This document shows positions 25,655 through 33,250 of a stretch of DNA of 64,000 nucleotides, piece by piece; positions within the stretch are counted from its first letter, which is position 1; each line of letters starts with the position of its first letter. Position numbers and translations under genes: made by a program. The notes beneath the pieces were generated by a model. It searched no databases, was not told where the DNA came from, and was given only the letters and a program-made list of their open reading frames with translations. The stretch comes from Planctellipticum sp942493135 (GTDB lineage Bacteria > Planctomycetota > Planctomycetia > Planctomycetales > Planctomycetaceae): positions 3,348,001-3,412,000 of the forward strand of contig OW818684.1 in assembly GCA_942493135.1 (NCBI GenBank), given 5' to 3'.

Positions 25655-26725
25655 TCACCCTCTCCCCGTGCGCTGCAGCACGAATTCGCGGAAGCGTTGC
25701 CGGCTCATGTCTGACTCCGACATTCCCCGCTCGGCTTCCGCCAGCAGGTCCGCGGTTCTCGGCCCGTCCGTGCGGCCTGCAAGAGCGGCGATCATCTCGG
25801 CGGCCAGTTCCTCGTCGTCGTGACTGCAGAGCCAGCGGGCCTTGGCGACGTTCTCCCGGAAGACGGCCTTCGGCGTCCTGGCCACCCGCCGGTCGTGGGC
25901 CGCCTGGGCGAACACGCGCAGCCGGTTCTGCTCGCTGTCGGAGCACAGCCCCTCGGCCACCGCGAGCTGGTACAGCTCCTGGACGTCCTCGGGCCGGCTC
26001 AAGTCGCGGACGGCGATCTCGGTCCGCCAGCGTTGCCAGAAGCCCGACCGGACGGCGTTGACCCCCTCCAGCGAGTTGCGCGCTGGAGCTGGGTTTTCCG
26101 GAGAAGACCCGGGGTTTTTGTTTTCATTTCCAGAAATCAAAAGACCCGGGGTTTTAACCCCCCAGCCCCCCTTTTGACCGGGGTCAATTGCCCCCCTCGG
26201 GGCGGGAGTTTGACCCCCTTGACCCCCTCCGGTTGACCCCCTCGGAGGGGGTGAATTGACCCCCTCGGGCTGACGGATTGACCCCCTGACGCGTTGTCTG
26301 CGGGGAGTCCCTCCGCCCTGGCCGGACGCGTGTGCCTTTGCTTCCTGCGGGCATCCCCCCACGGTGGTTTCCCCGACTGGCCGGCTGTCATCGACGATGA
26401 CCGGCCATCGGAGGAGGTAGGTGTGAGAGCGATGTTGGGACGGCGTGACGGCCAGGTACGGAGTTCCTCCGGCAGAATCAATGCAGGCGCGAACGGTGTT
26501 CCGGCTGCGGTTGAGTTTCCAGATCAGAACTTCCAGGGGGACGGAGAGGAGCATGGAGCCGTCCGGCTGTCGGACGCCCCGTTCGGTGGCCAGGTCGTCG
26601 ATCGCCAGCAGCAGCGCCTTGGTCCGTGCATCGACGGGCAGTCCGTCGATCAGAGACCGCCGGGCGTCGCGCTGGCGATCCTGACGGGCGAAGAACTCGG
26701 TCCAGTCGTGTTGTCGTTCAGCCAC
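25655..26725 (-). CDS. Phage replication initiator-like protein (lambda O type)
   Basis: 356 residues. The N-terminal ~110 resemble a winged-helix initiator domain (RTKALLLAIDDLATERGV, LSVPLEVLIWKLNRSRNTVRACIDSAGG). A Gly/Pro-rich linker (~120-215) is encoded by the DNA repeats described at 26101-26290. The C-terminal helical domain (~225-356) ends EFVLQRTGRG. In lambda the O initiator has the same domain-linker-domain plan and its gene contains the origin. The match is by layout and not by a detailed motif, so an unrelated DNA-binding protein is possible. Confidence 0.55.
   Translation of the reverse strand: MAERQHDWTEFFARQDRQRDARRSLIDGLPVDARTKALLLAIDDLATERGVRQPDGSMLLSVPLEVLIWKLNRSRNTVRACIDSAGGTPYLAVTPSQHRSHTYLLRWPVIVDDSRPVGETTVGGCPQEAKAHASGQGGGTPRRQRVRGSIRQPEGVNSPPPRGSTGGGQGGQTPAPRGAIDPGQKGGWGVKTPGLLISGNENKNPGSSPENPAPARNSLEGVNAVRSGFWQRWRTEIAVRDLSRPEDVQELYQLAVAEGLCSDSEQNRLRVFAQAAHDRRVARTPKAVFRENVAKARWLCSHDDEELAAEMIAALAGRTDGPRTADLLAEAERGMSESDMSRQRFREFVLQRTGRG
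26101..26290. repeat. Iteron-like repeats and AT-rich stretch, candidate replication origin
   Basis: Five exact copies of TTGACCCCCT start at 26210, 26219, 26233, 26256 and 26278. A near-palindrome TTGACC-GG-GGTCAA lies at 26174-26187. Next to them, 26113-26156 is unusually A+T rich for this window and could unwind. All lie inside the initiator-like gene, as the iterons of lambda lie inside gene O. Confidence 0.6.
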
Positions 26726-26785
26726 GGCGAGTCCATTCGAAGAGAAACCGATACGAATCGGCCGAGGGGATCGGCCAGGCCGGCG

Positions 26786-27034
26786 TCATGCGGCCCCGAG
26801 CTGCTGTTTGGCGACTTCGTGCGAAGCCGCGTCGGCGACGGTGACCACGGGCCAGGTCGGAACGTCGAACGGGACCGGCGTCGGAGGGGACGTCAGGACG
26901 TTCTGCCGTCGGATGGGGATCTCGCGGGGCGCGTCGATCCCGATCCGCACGCTGCTGCCGCGGCGGACGATCGTCAGCGTGATGCAATCGCCGATCACGA
27001 TTTGCTCGGCTTCCTTGGGCGTCATGTAGAGCAT
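26786..27034 (-). CDS. CsrA-family RNA-binding regulator
   Basis: 82 residues. The first ~45 follow the CsrA consensus strand by strand: KEAEQIVIGDCITLTIV, then SSVRIGIDAPREIPIRRQ. CsrA dimers bind GGA-bearing mRNA leaders and block or stabilise messages. The usual T-R-R/K near position 5-7 is T-P-K here, and a ~37-residue tail extends beyond the usual ~60 residues, so its RNA target may differ. It is carried inside the prophage early region, just before the replication gene. Confidence 0.83.
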   Translation of the reverse strand: MLYMTPKEAEQIVIGDCITLTIVRRGSSVRIGIDAPREIPIRRQNVLTSPPTPVPFDVPTWPVVTVADAASHEVAKQQLGAA

Positions 27035-27046
27035 GCGGGAAATCTT

Positions 27047-27520
27047 TCAGAGCGGGGTCGGGGGCGCAAGGGAGTCAACGCGATCGAGCCAGGACTGCGC
27101 GGCCTGTTCCCACTGTTCCCCGGAGAACGGGAGGCCGCGGGCGTTCCACTTTTCCGCGAACCGCTCGACGGGGAGTCTGCGGACCGACCGATCGAGTTCG
27201 TTCTCGATCAGGTCGCGGGCCTCCCGCAGCTGCTGCCGCAACACGTCGATCCGGGCGGCCGCCTCGGCCGCGGGAACGTGGCGGAAGTCGGCGTTGCAGA
27301 GTGATCGGTGGATGTCGCCGCCAACGAGAGCCGTCAGCGACTCGCCGGCCCTGGCGGCGGCGATCTTGTCCTCGGGCGTGTTGCCCCAGGTGGCGGTGGC
27401 CAGCATGCCGCAGGACTGATCGAAGGACAGGACGATGACCTGGTCCTTGTGGCAGTCGCGGCCGATCTGGGCGGCCATGTCGACCGGGATGAAACGAAAG
27501 TCGGCGTCGGGTTGAGACAC
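27047..27520 (-). CDS. Unknown phage early protein
   Basis: 157 residues from the GTG that begins VSQPDADFRFIPVD; the open frame upstream of it is compositionally odd and likely non-coding. It contains QVIVLSFDQSCGMLATATWGN, then a helical region (AAARIDVLRQQLREARDLIENELD). It ends 13 nt before the CsrA-like gene. No family recognised. Confidence 0.5.
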   Translation of the reverse strand: MSQPDADFRFIPVDMAAQIGRDCHKDQVIVLSFDQSCGMLATATWGNTPEDKIAAARAGESLTALVGGDIHRSLCNADFRHVPAAEAAARIDVLRQQLREARDLIENELDRSVRRLPVERFAEKWNARGLPFSGEQWEQAAQSWLDRVDSLAPPTPL

Positions 27521-27997
27521 GGTTCGGGCTCCGGAACAAAGGTCGGCGCGCACCGCGAGCGCAGAAGTTGCGAAGCGATGCGCGCCGACGGTGAAAGCAC
27601 TGCGCCGAAGCGTGAGCCCCGGCCGGGATGGGGACCGGGTGAGAGACGAGCGACGCAGGCTCGGGCCGGGGCTACGCCCCCCGGCCCTCTGAATCAAAAC
27701 ACCGGACGCCGGCCAGGACGCAGAGGCCACCCGCGAAGGAGTAAACCGGAGGACTCTGCGCCGGCGTCCGGCGCTGGGTCACGGACTGAGCGAACGATGC
27801 AACATGGCGGAATCCTTTCGGCCGATGGAGAGAACGGACGTCGGCCGGACGACTGGCCTCACCCGAACACCGGATGAGCCGACCGACGTCCGTGGATCGT
27901 GTCCCGGTCCGGCCCCGACGCCGGCCGGCTCTACGCGTCCCGCATTCACAGCGGGCAGCCGGCCGGCGTCACGGCAACACCGGGATGGTGATCTCGC
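27521..27997. other. Intergenic region with inverted repeats
   Basis: About 480 bases without a credible gene, between the early operon and the recombinase. It contains CCGGACGCCGG near 27703 with its inverted match CCGGCGTCCGG near 27761, and CGGACGTCGGCC near 27838 with an inverted match near 27882. It could be a leader region, an attachment site or a termination region; no rule decides between these. Confidence 0.4.
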
Positions 27998-29173
27998 TCA
28001 GCCAATCACGCTGAGTTGCGGGACGACCTTCTCCTGCGAGACGGCCACCACGCGCAGCAGCTTGTCGGCCAGATAGTTCGAAGCTTCATGTTCGGCGGCC
28101 GTGGGCCGCCGGGACTTGTAGTGCTGGTCGAACGTGTTCGTCGTCGGGCCGTGCTTCAGCTTGCGCTTCGCCACGGAGTCGTTGAACTCGTCGCCGACCT
28201 CGGTGGCTCCGGTCGAGCGGAGTTGCTTGAGTCGCACCCGATCTGAATCGGAGATTCCCGCGTCTCGTTGAAACTTGGCCATCGTCCGCGAGAAATGATT
28301 GAGGCTCATCGCGCGGCCGGTACGGTCCCGCCAGGGCAGCAGCGGCTCACCCGGTTGTGAGGGAAGTGCGGCCAGCAGTTCGAGCAGGCTCGCGCGGCTG
28401 CCGAGCGAAAGCCATTCGTCCCGCTTGCTCTTGTTGATGCCGGCGGGCAGTTTCAGTTGCTTCAACTCCAGCAGCTCGTAGTCGGTTGGGCGAACGATCC
28501 TCAGCAGGCCGCCGCGACGAAGCATGGTGACCCCATCCAGCAGCAGCACGCAGGTCCAGAAAGTTTGGGGCGAACATCCTCGGATGCGCGGTGAGGTCGC
28601 ACGTTGCGTTGCCCGCAGATAGTTCACGAGCTGCTCGTCGGAGACGGCCACGGGTTCGACGTCCGGCTCATCCAGAGGAGTCAGAAACGGCGGGCGCTGC
28701 AGGAGTCCAAGATTGCTGCGCCCTGGGCCGCGCGTCTCGGGTGGACCGCACCACGCGAAGATCGCGTTCAAAATGGCGATCTCATTGTTGATCGTCCGAG
28801 CCGACAGCAATTTGCCGCGATAGAGGTCGGTCCGTCGCCGGGTGACGTACTGCTCCAGGTCCAGTTGAGTGATCGCCCCCAGCTCCTTCACGACCAGGCC
28901 GCGGTAGTGCGTGAACCGATCGAGCACGCGGCGAATCTGGGAATTGTAATCGGCTCCTGGCGAGCGGACTTCAAGGCGTTCGAGGTGCAACTCTTTGAGG
29001 ATCACCCACTTCATGTGCGGCTCCAGGCCTGTCGGGCGCGGCTCTTCTCGATGGAAGGGCTGCGGATCAAACAGCGAATGGAAACGCTCGGAAGCAGGCG
29101 ACGCTTGTTGCCCGAGGGCAAAGCTCATCAGGATCGCTCCGCAATGTGCGAAGGCGTACATCCGTGAAAACAT
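27998..29173 (-). CDS. Tyrosine recombinase (phage integrase-like)
   Basis: About 391 residues from MFSRMYAF; a start at MKWVILKEL further in is also reasonable. An N-terminal SAM-like DNA-binding part (ELGAITQLDLEQYVTRR, ARTINNEIAILNAIFAW) is followed by catalytic motifs: R in TMLRRGGLLRI, R in LKQLRSTGATEV, H in KRKLKHGP, and Y in FDQHYKS. The HxxR box has Lys or Leu where His is usual, so it is somewhat degenerate. Its place near tRNA-Leu fits a prophage integrase. Confidence 0.72.
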   Translation of the reverse strand: MFSRMYAFAHCGAILMSFALGQQASPASERFHSLFDPQPFHREEPRPTGLEPHMKWVILKELHLERLEVRSPGADYNSQIRRVLDRFTHYRGLVVKELGAITQLDLEQYVTRRRTDLYRGKLLSARTINNEIAILNAIFAWCGPPETRGPGRSNLGLLQRPPFLTPLDEPDVEPVAVSDEQLVNYLRATQRATSPRIRGCSPQTFWTCVLLLDGVTMLRRGGLLRIVRPTDYELLELKQLKLPAGINKSKRDEWLSLGSRASLLELLAALPSQPGEPLLPWRDRTGRAMSLNHFSRTMAKFQRDAGISDSDRVRLKQLRSTGATEVGDEFNDSVAKRKLKHGPTTNTFDQHYKSRRPTAAEHEASNYLADKLLRVVAVSQEKVVPQLSVIG

Positions 29174-29270
29174 CGTGAGGCTCCGTCCGCCAGAATCGTA
29201 GTTCACGTTTTCTACAGACGTGGTCTCTGTGCCACATCTTCGGCGAGGAGCGGACGGGGTTCTGCAAATG

Positions 29271-29312
29271 AAGAACGCCGGCCGTCCTCCGCAGAGCACG
29301 ACCGGCGTTCTT
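29271..29312 (-). terminator. Inverted repeat, likely terminator
   Basis: 11-bp perfect stem AAGAACGCCGG / CCGGCGTTCTT with a 20-nt loop, between the XRE gene and the recombinase. A similarly built hairpin lies at 30166-30208. The T-run is weak, so an attenuator or processing site is possible. Confidence 0.45.
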
Positions 29313-29350
29313 GAATTCGAGCCCCGGTCGTCAGTGCGACGGGGAGCATC

Positions 29351-29375
29351 TTAACGCCAACTTATATGGCGTCAA
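29351..29375. promoter_or_regulatory. Operator-like inverted repeat near the XRE gene
   Basis: Half-sites TTAACGCCA and TGGCGTCAA separated by 7 nt form an imperfect palindrome. The lower half-site contains TTGACG on the minus strand, a -35-like hexamer, so a repressor bound here could block transcription toward the recombinase. It lies 16 nt after the stop of the XRE gene, which is the probable binder. Confidence 0.5.
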
Positions 29376-29391
29376 CAGTCGATTCGGATTT

Positions 29392-29649
29392 TCAGGCCAC
29401 TGCCTCCTCGACCGCAAACTCGTGTTCCACCAGCAATCGGGACGGCTGGATCCCCAGCGCCTGCGCAATGTTGGCGAGCACTTCAACCGACACACTGCAG
29501 TGCCCGCGCTCGATTTGGGAGATTGCCGGTCCCGTCATTGAGACCTTTGCGGCGAGCTGGAGCTGCGTCATGCCGATCTCTTCTCGGCGCGCCCGCACGT
29601 TCTCGCGGATGATCTGCTTGAGCTTTTCAGGTGGCATTGGTTCTGACAT
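29392..29649 (-). CDS. XRE-family transcriptional regulator
   Basis: 85 residues. A classic helix-turn-helix: RARREEIGMTQLQLAAKVSM then TGPAISQIERGHCSVSVEVL and ANIAQALGIQPSRLL. It would act as a phage or cargo repressor. It is transcribed toward the recombinase, with an operator-like palindrome just past its stop. The ATG that begins MSEPMPP was used; MPPEKL is the alternative. Confidence 0.88.
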   Translation of the reverse strand: MSEPMPPEKLKQIIRENVRARREEIGMTQLQLAAKVSMTGPAISQIERGHCSVSVEVLANIAQALGIQPSRLLVEHEFAVEEAVA

Positions 29650-29733
29650 CCTCTTAGTTTAGCGTCCAGCATCGGGCTGGGAACTGCGGTTGGTTCGAAA
29701 AGACGGTCTGGCTGATCGGTTCGAAGGGTTTTC

Positions 29734-29946
29734 TCATCTTGCGTCGACTCGGACGCGTAGCCGATCTCCGCGGACCATTGCGATCTGCTGCAGCATTTCG
29801 CCCGTCAGCCAGCCCGTCAGTTTCCTTGTGTGTTCGGTTTGAAATTCGGTCAGGAGGACTTGGCGTGCTGCAATTGCTGAAACGGCTGTTGCCCTGGTAC
29901 CGCCCCCCATTGAGCGGCGACCGCGGCAGAGCGACTCATGACCCAC
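29734..29946 (-). CDS. Small unknown protein, second of a pair
   Basis: 70 residues with a basic N-terminus and a C-terminal half TRKLTGWLTGEMLQQIAMV. The ATG begins one base after the stop of the preceding small gene, so translation is probably coupled. No family recognised. Confidence 0.4.
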   Translation of the reverse strand: MGHESLCRGRRSMGGGTRATAVSAIAARQVLLTEFQTEHTRKLTGWLTGEMLQQIAMVRGDRLRVRVDAR

Positions 29947-29947
29947 C

Positions 29948-30142
29948 TCAATCTCGCACTCCGACCATCGTCACGATCGTCAGACGCTGGTTCGCCTTCG
30001 CTCGCTGCCGATGCGTCCGCATCCACACCTGCAGATAGCCCAACGCCTCCTGCTCACTGAGAGCCCGGTAGCTGAGCAGCTCGTAGCTGGCGTTCTTCTT
30101 CCGCGGGTCGTTGATCACGACCGAATGCTTGGGCATTTCCAT
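29948..30142 (-). CDS. Small unknown protein, first of a pair
   Basis: 64 residues from MEMPKHSVVINDPRK, with GGAGGAT just before the ATG. A possible strand is followed by a helix (SEQEALGYLQVWMRTHRQRA) and a final strand (RLTIVTMVGV). No family recognised. It is the gene closest to tRNA-Leu in this block. Confidence 0.45.
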   Translation of the reverse strand: MEMPKHSVVINDPRKKNASYELLSYRALSEQEALGYLQVWMRTHRQRAKANQRLTIVTMVGVRD

Positions 30143-30165
30143 CGCGTATCCTCCGTGCAAAACAA

Positions 30166-30208
30166 AACACGCCGACCGGTCTCAGCTCGTGAGTCCGATC
30201 GGCGTGTT
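30166..30208 (-). terminator. Hairpin between tRNA-Leu and prophage
   Basis: 10-bp stem AACACGCCGA / TCGGCGTGTT, followed on the minus strand by a T-rich TTTTGTTTTG. It lies downstream of tRNA-Leu, so it would end that transcript before the prophage genes. Confidence 0.6.
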
Positions 30209-30339
30209 GTGTTCTCCTGCTGACACTCAAGGGCGACCGCCTGAACGGCTCCCAGACCTCCCAAACTCACGCAAATGTCACTAGGTGAGTTTTTCAGTGT
30301 CTGGCAACTGCGGTCGTCGTAACCCCTTCCGTATCAAGG

Positions 30340-30423
30340 TGCCCAGGACAGGAATCGAACCTGCACGGTATTACTACCACTAGGTCCTGAACCTAGCGCG
30401 TCTGCCAGTTCCGCCACCTGGGC
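30340..30423 (-). tRNA. tRNA-Leu (anticodon CAG)
   Basis: An 84-nt cloverleaf: acceptor GCCCAGG pairs with CCTGGGC, the anticodon arm is CTAGG-TTCAGGA-CCTAG, and there is a long variable arm and a T arm with GGTTCGATTCC. The discriminator base is A and the CCA end is not fully encoded. tRNA-Leu genes are frequent phage integration sites, and the prophage block lies on its 3' side. Confidence 0.93.
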
Positions 30424-30561
30424 TCGGTGCGAGTCGTGAAGGATACGCGCTTCGCACAGAGAGGGCAAGCGCTCGCCGTCCGGTTTTTTTCCGCCCCCCG
30501 GCCGGAGGGCCTGCGCCGGCGTAACAGTCCGCGACTTCAGCACTTCCGGAAAGTCCGCCGT

Positions 30562-31764
30562 CTACCGGACACCGCGCTGCAGCAGCAGGTTCACCCCCTT
30601 CTTGTTGGCCAGGATCAGATCGAGGGTCCCGTCTCTGTTGAGATCCTGGACCGTGAACTGGGTGCCGATGCCGGTGCCGAGGCCGGCTTCGATCTCGTGG
30701 CGGAGGAACTTTGGGGGCTGGCCCCTGCCCCGAATGATGTCGTAATAGACCATCAGGACGGGGTCATGTTCGCCGGGGTCTCCTTTGCCGTTGTGGGCGA
30801 AGAAGCGTTTGCCGGTGACGAGGGTGGGGACGCCGTCTCCCTTGAGGTCGACCAGTTCGAGGGCGTGGGTCTGGGAGAAGGATTCGTCGATGAGGTGGTA
30901 TTTGAACTCGCCGGTGAAGTCGCCGCCCGGGTTTTCGAACCACCAGACGCCGTACTGGTGGGCGGAGGTCATGATGATGTCGTTATCGCCGTCGAGATCG
31001 AGGTCGATGGTCTGGAGGTTGGCGGCGGGGAGGGGGGCGCCCTGGTTGTTTTTGGAGAGGGACCAGGGGTGGAAGTTCCAGAGCCCGGCTCGGCGGTCGC
31101 GGGGGGCTTCCCACCAGCCGTGGGGGATGAGGACGTCGCGTCGGCCGTCGCCGTTGATGTCGCCGGTTCCGAGGCCGTGATAGAAGTGGTGGGAGCCGTT
31201 CTGACCGGGCTCGCCGGCTTCGCTGATGGGGTGGAAGGTCCACTTTTCACGGCACTTTTCGGGGGGCGGGACTTCGAGGAAGCCCATCTGTCGTTCGGGC
31301 TGGGAGCCCATGACGAGCTCGGGTCGGCCTTCGCCGGTGATATCGACGAAGAGGACGGTTTCGTTGCAGGCGCTGTGCCAGATTTCGTGCTGTTTCCAGT
31401 GGCCGGGTTGACCTTGGGGGTTTTCGAGCCAGTGGCAGGGTTTGCCGGGGAAGCGGACGTGGATGATGTCGTCCCAGCCGTCCTGGTTCACGTCGAAGGC
31501 CCAGGCGGCGAAGCTGTTGCTGTAGCCTTTGTCGTAGACATACTGGCCGGGGGGGAGGACCTCGGTGGGTTTCCAGTCAGGGGCGAGGTAGAGGAACTCG
31601 CCGGCGCTGACGTCGAGCTGGCCGTCGCGGTTGAAGTCGCCGACGGCAGCCCCTTCGGCGCGGAACGTGTCGTCGAGCTGGATGCGCTGCCAGGCGGGTT
31701 CGGCGGCGAGTGTGGCGGTGGCGGCGAGGAGGGGGGCCAGCAGGGCGAGGCGGGGGAGTCGCAT
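30562..31764 (-). CDS. Secreted FG-GAP/VCBS repeat protein
   Basis: About 400 residues from MRLPRLALLAPL, with a signal peptide ending near TLAA. Repeated calcium-binding-like motifs mark a beta-propeller: GDFNRDGQLDV, DVNQDGWDDII, GDINGDGRRDVL, DLDLDGDNDIIM and DLNRDGTLDLIL. Such planctomycete proteins are exported and of unclear function. It is monocistronic. An alternative start five residues earlier is possible. Confidence 0.8.
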   Translation of the reverse strand: MRLPRLALLAPLLAATATLAAEPAWQRIQLDDTFRAEGAAVGDFNRDGQLDVSAGEFLYLAPDWKPTEVLPPGQYVYDKGYSNSFAAWAFDVNQDGWDDIIHVRFPGKPCHWLENPQGQPGHWKQHEIWHSACNETVLFVDITGEGRPELVMGSQPERQMGFLEVPPPEKCREKWTFHPISEAGEPGQNGSHHFYHGLGTGDINGDGRRDVLIPHGWWEAPRDRRAGLWNFHPWSLSKNNQGAPLPAANLQTIDLDLDGDNDIIMTSAHQYGVWWFENPGGDFTGEFKYHLIDESFSQTHALELVDLKGDGVPTLVTGKRFFAHNGKGDPGEHDPVLMVYYDIIRGRGQPPKFLRHEIEAGLGTGIGTQFTVQDLNRDGTLDLILANKKGVNLLLQRGVR

Positions 31765-31939
31765 CGGCGGGTCTTTCATCGCGGGTGTCGGATGGGGGTG
31801 TTGCGATCAGCTTACGGAGGGGGAGCGGTGGATGCCAGAGGGGCGGGGAGAGGGTGAGAATTCCGGATTCCTGCGAAACCGCTGTTTTCCGGACGTGTTC
31901 AATTCCTCAGAGTGGACTGTCGGCGATTGGGAGCTCCCG

Positions 31940-32608
31940 ATGAGGATGCGTGCCATGATTCGGATGGGATTCTGCAGTGCCGTGCTGGGTGTGTTGAGCG
32001 TGTGTGCCGGGCTGCGGGCGGAGGAACCGCCGGCGGCGGGAAAAGTGGTTCAACTGGAGATTGTGCTGGCGACGGCGTCGGTTCCGTCAGAGGAGGCCGC
32101 GGCTGCGGAGCGTCCCGCGGGCAAAGAGGCGCTGGCACAGATTGAAGCGTGGTCGAAAGCAGGCAAGTTGACGCACCTGACGCGGATCAAGGTTCACACA
32201 CTGGAGCAGAGCGCGGCGGAGTTTCAGTTCAGCGAAGTCGTCCCACTGATCACGGGACGAACGGTTTTTCCTGGCGGTCGCGGCGGGAACCCGATGGTGC
32301 AGCAGCCAACGTTCACGCGAGAAGAGGCGGGGACGCTGATCTCCGCCACGCCGCGTGTGGAAGAGAGTGGTACAATCCTGGTGTTCCTGAAGGTGGAGCA
32401 GAGCCGCTTCGAAACTCAGCCTGCCCAACCGCAGGCAGAGGGTGAGAAGGATTTTCCGCTGCCGCCGTCGAAGGAAATGCAGACCTGCCAGACGACGGTT
32501 CGAATAAAGGACGGCGTGCCGGAGGTCGTGGGAGGGTTTACGTCGTCCACGATTGACGGTACGAAACAGAGCGTGGTTGTGTTGACCGCTCACGTGCAGA
32601 AGCCGTGA
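31940..32608 (+). CDS. Secreted protein with secretin-like C-terminal motif
   Basis: 222 residues from MRMRAMIRMGF with a signal peptide (FCSAVLGVLSVCAGLRA). VVQLEIVLATAS and, later, TCQTTVRIKDGVPEVVGGFTSS resemble strands of secretin-type proteins, where similar text precedes the gate, but the length is far too short for a secretin. It may be an accessory domain. No close family identified. Confidence 0.55.
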   Translation: MRMRAMIRMGFCSAVLGVLSVCAGLRAEEPPAAGKVVQLEIVLATASVPSEEAAAAERPAGKEALAQIEAWSKAGKLTHLTRIKVHTLEQSAAEFQFSEVVPLITGRTVFPGGRGGNPMVQQPTFTREEAGTLISATPRVEESGTILVFLKVEQSRFETQPAQPQAEGEKDFPLPPSKEMQTCQTTVRIKDGVPEVVGGFTSSTIDGTKQSVVVLTAHVQKP

Positions 32609-32640
32609 CAATTCCGTCACCATGAATGGGAAAGTGCAGG

Positions 32641-33219
32641 ATGCCTCGTCGTCGAATTGTGATTCTGGTCTGTGGCGCGCTGGCTGGGTGCGGGACAGCG
32701 GCGTCCTCCGTTCAGCCGCAGGCGGATTCCGCGGTGACTACCGCTCCCGCCGTAAAATCTGCCCCTGCCGTGGAAGCTGAGACCATGTCCGAAAAAGTTG
32801 TTCATTCCGATGACGAATGGAAGTCGCTGCTGTCTCCTGAGCAGTACCGGGTGTTGCGTGAGAAGGGGACGGAGCGGCCGTTTGTGAACAAGTATGACGA
32901 GCACTTTGAGCCGGGGACGTATTCCTGTGCGGCGTGCGGGCAGGTGCTGTTTGCGTCGAAGGCGAAGTTCAACTCGGGGTGCGGGTGGCCGGCGTTTTAC
33001 GCGGCCGAAGCAGGGGATCGGGTCACGCTGACGGCGGACGTATCACATGGGATGGTGCGGACGGAGGTGACGTGTTCGAAGTGCGATTCGCACCTGGGAC
33101 ACATCTTTGACGATGCGCCGCAGACGCCGACGGGTCAGCGGTACTGCATCAACTCGGTGTCGCTGAAGTTCACGCCTGGGGCGGCTGAAAAGAGGTCCGA
33201 GGCAGAATCGAAGGAGTGA
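32641..33219 (+). CDS. msrB: Peptide-methionine (R)-S-oxide reductase, lipoprotein form
   Basis: 192 residues. A lipobox-type signal (LVCGALAGCG) precedes an MsrB domain: HSDDEWKSLLSPEQYRVLREKGTE in pieces, zinc pairs CAAC and CSKC, GHIFDDAP, and the catalytic Cys in RYCINSVSL. It reduces methionine R-sulfoxide in proteins. The lipoprotein signal would place it outside the inner membrane, where it could repair oxidised envelope proteins. It starts 32 nt after the preceding gene. Confidence 0.92.
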   Translation: MPRRRIVILVCGALAGCGTAASSVQPQADSAVTTAPAVKSAPAVEAETMSEKVVHSDDEWKSLLSPEQYRVLREKGTERPFVNKYDEHFEPGTYSCAACGQVLFASKAKFNSGCGWPAFYAAEAGDRVTLTADVSHGMVRTEVTCSKCDSHLGHIFDDAPQTPTGQRYCINSVSLKFTPGAAEKRSEAESKE

Positions 33220-33250
33220 CGGTCGCCGGCCGGGGACCTGCAGGTGACGG

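Noticed and set aside
26210..26290. TTGACC repeats as promoter -35 boxes
   Set aside because: Five copies at irregular spacing inside a coding region with no matching -10 boxes; iterons explain them better.
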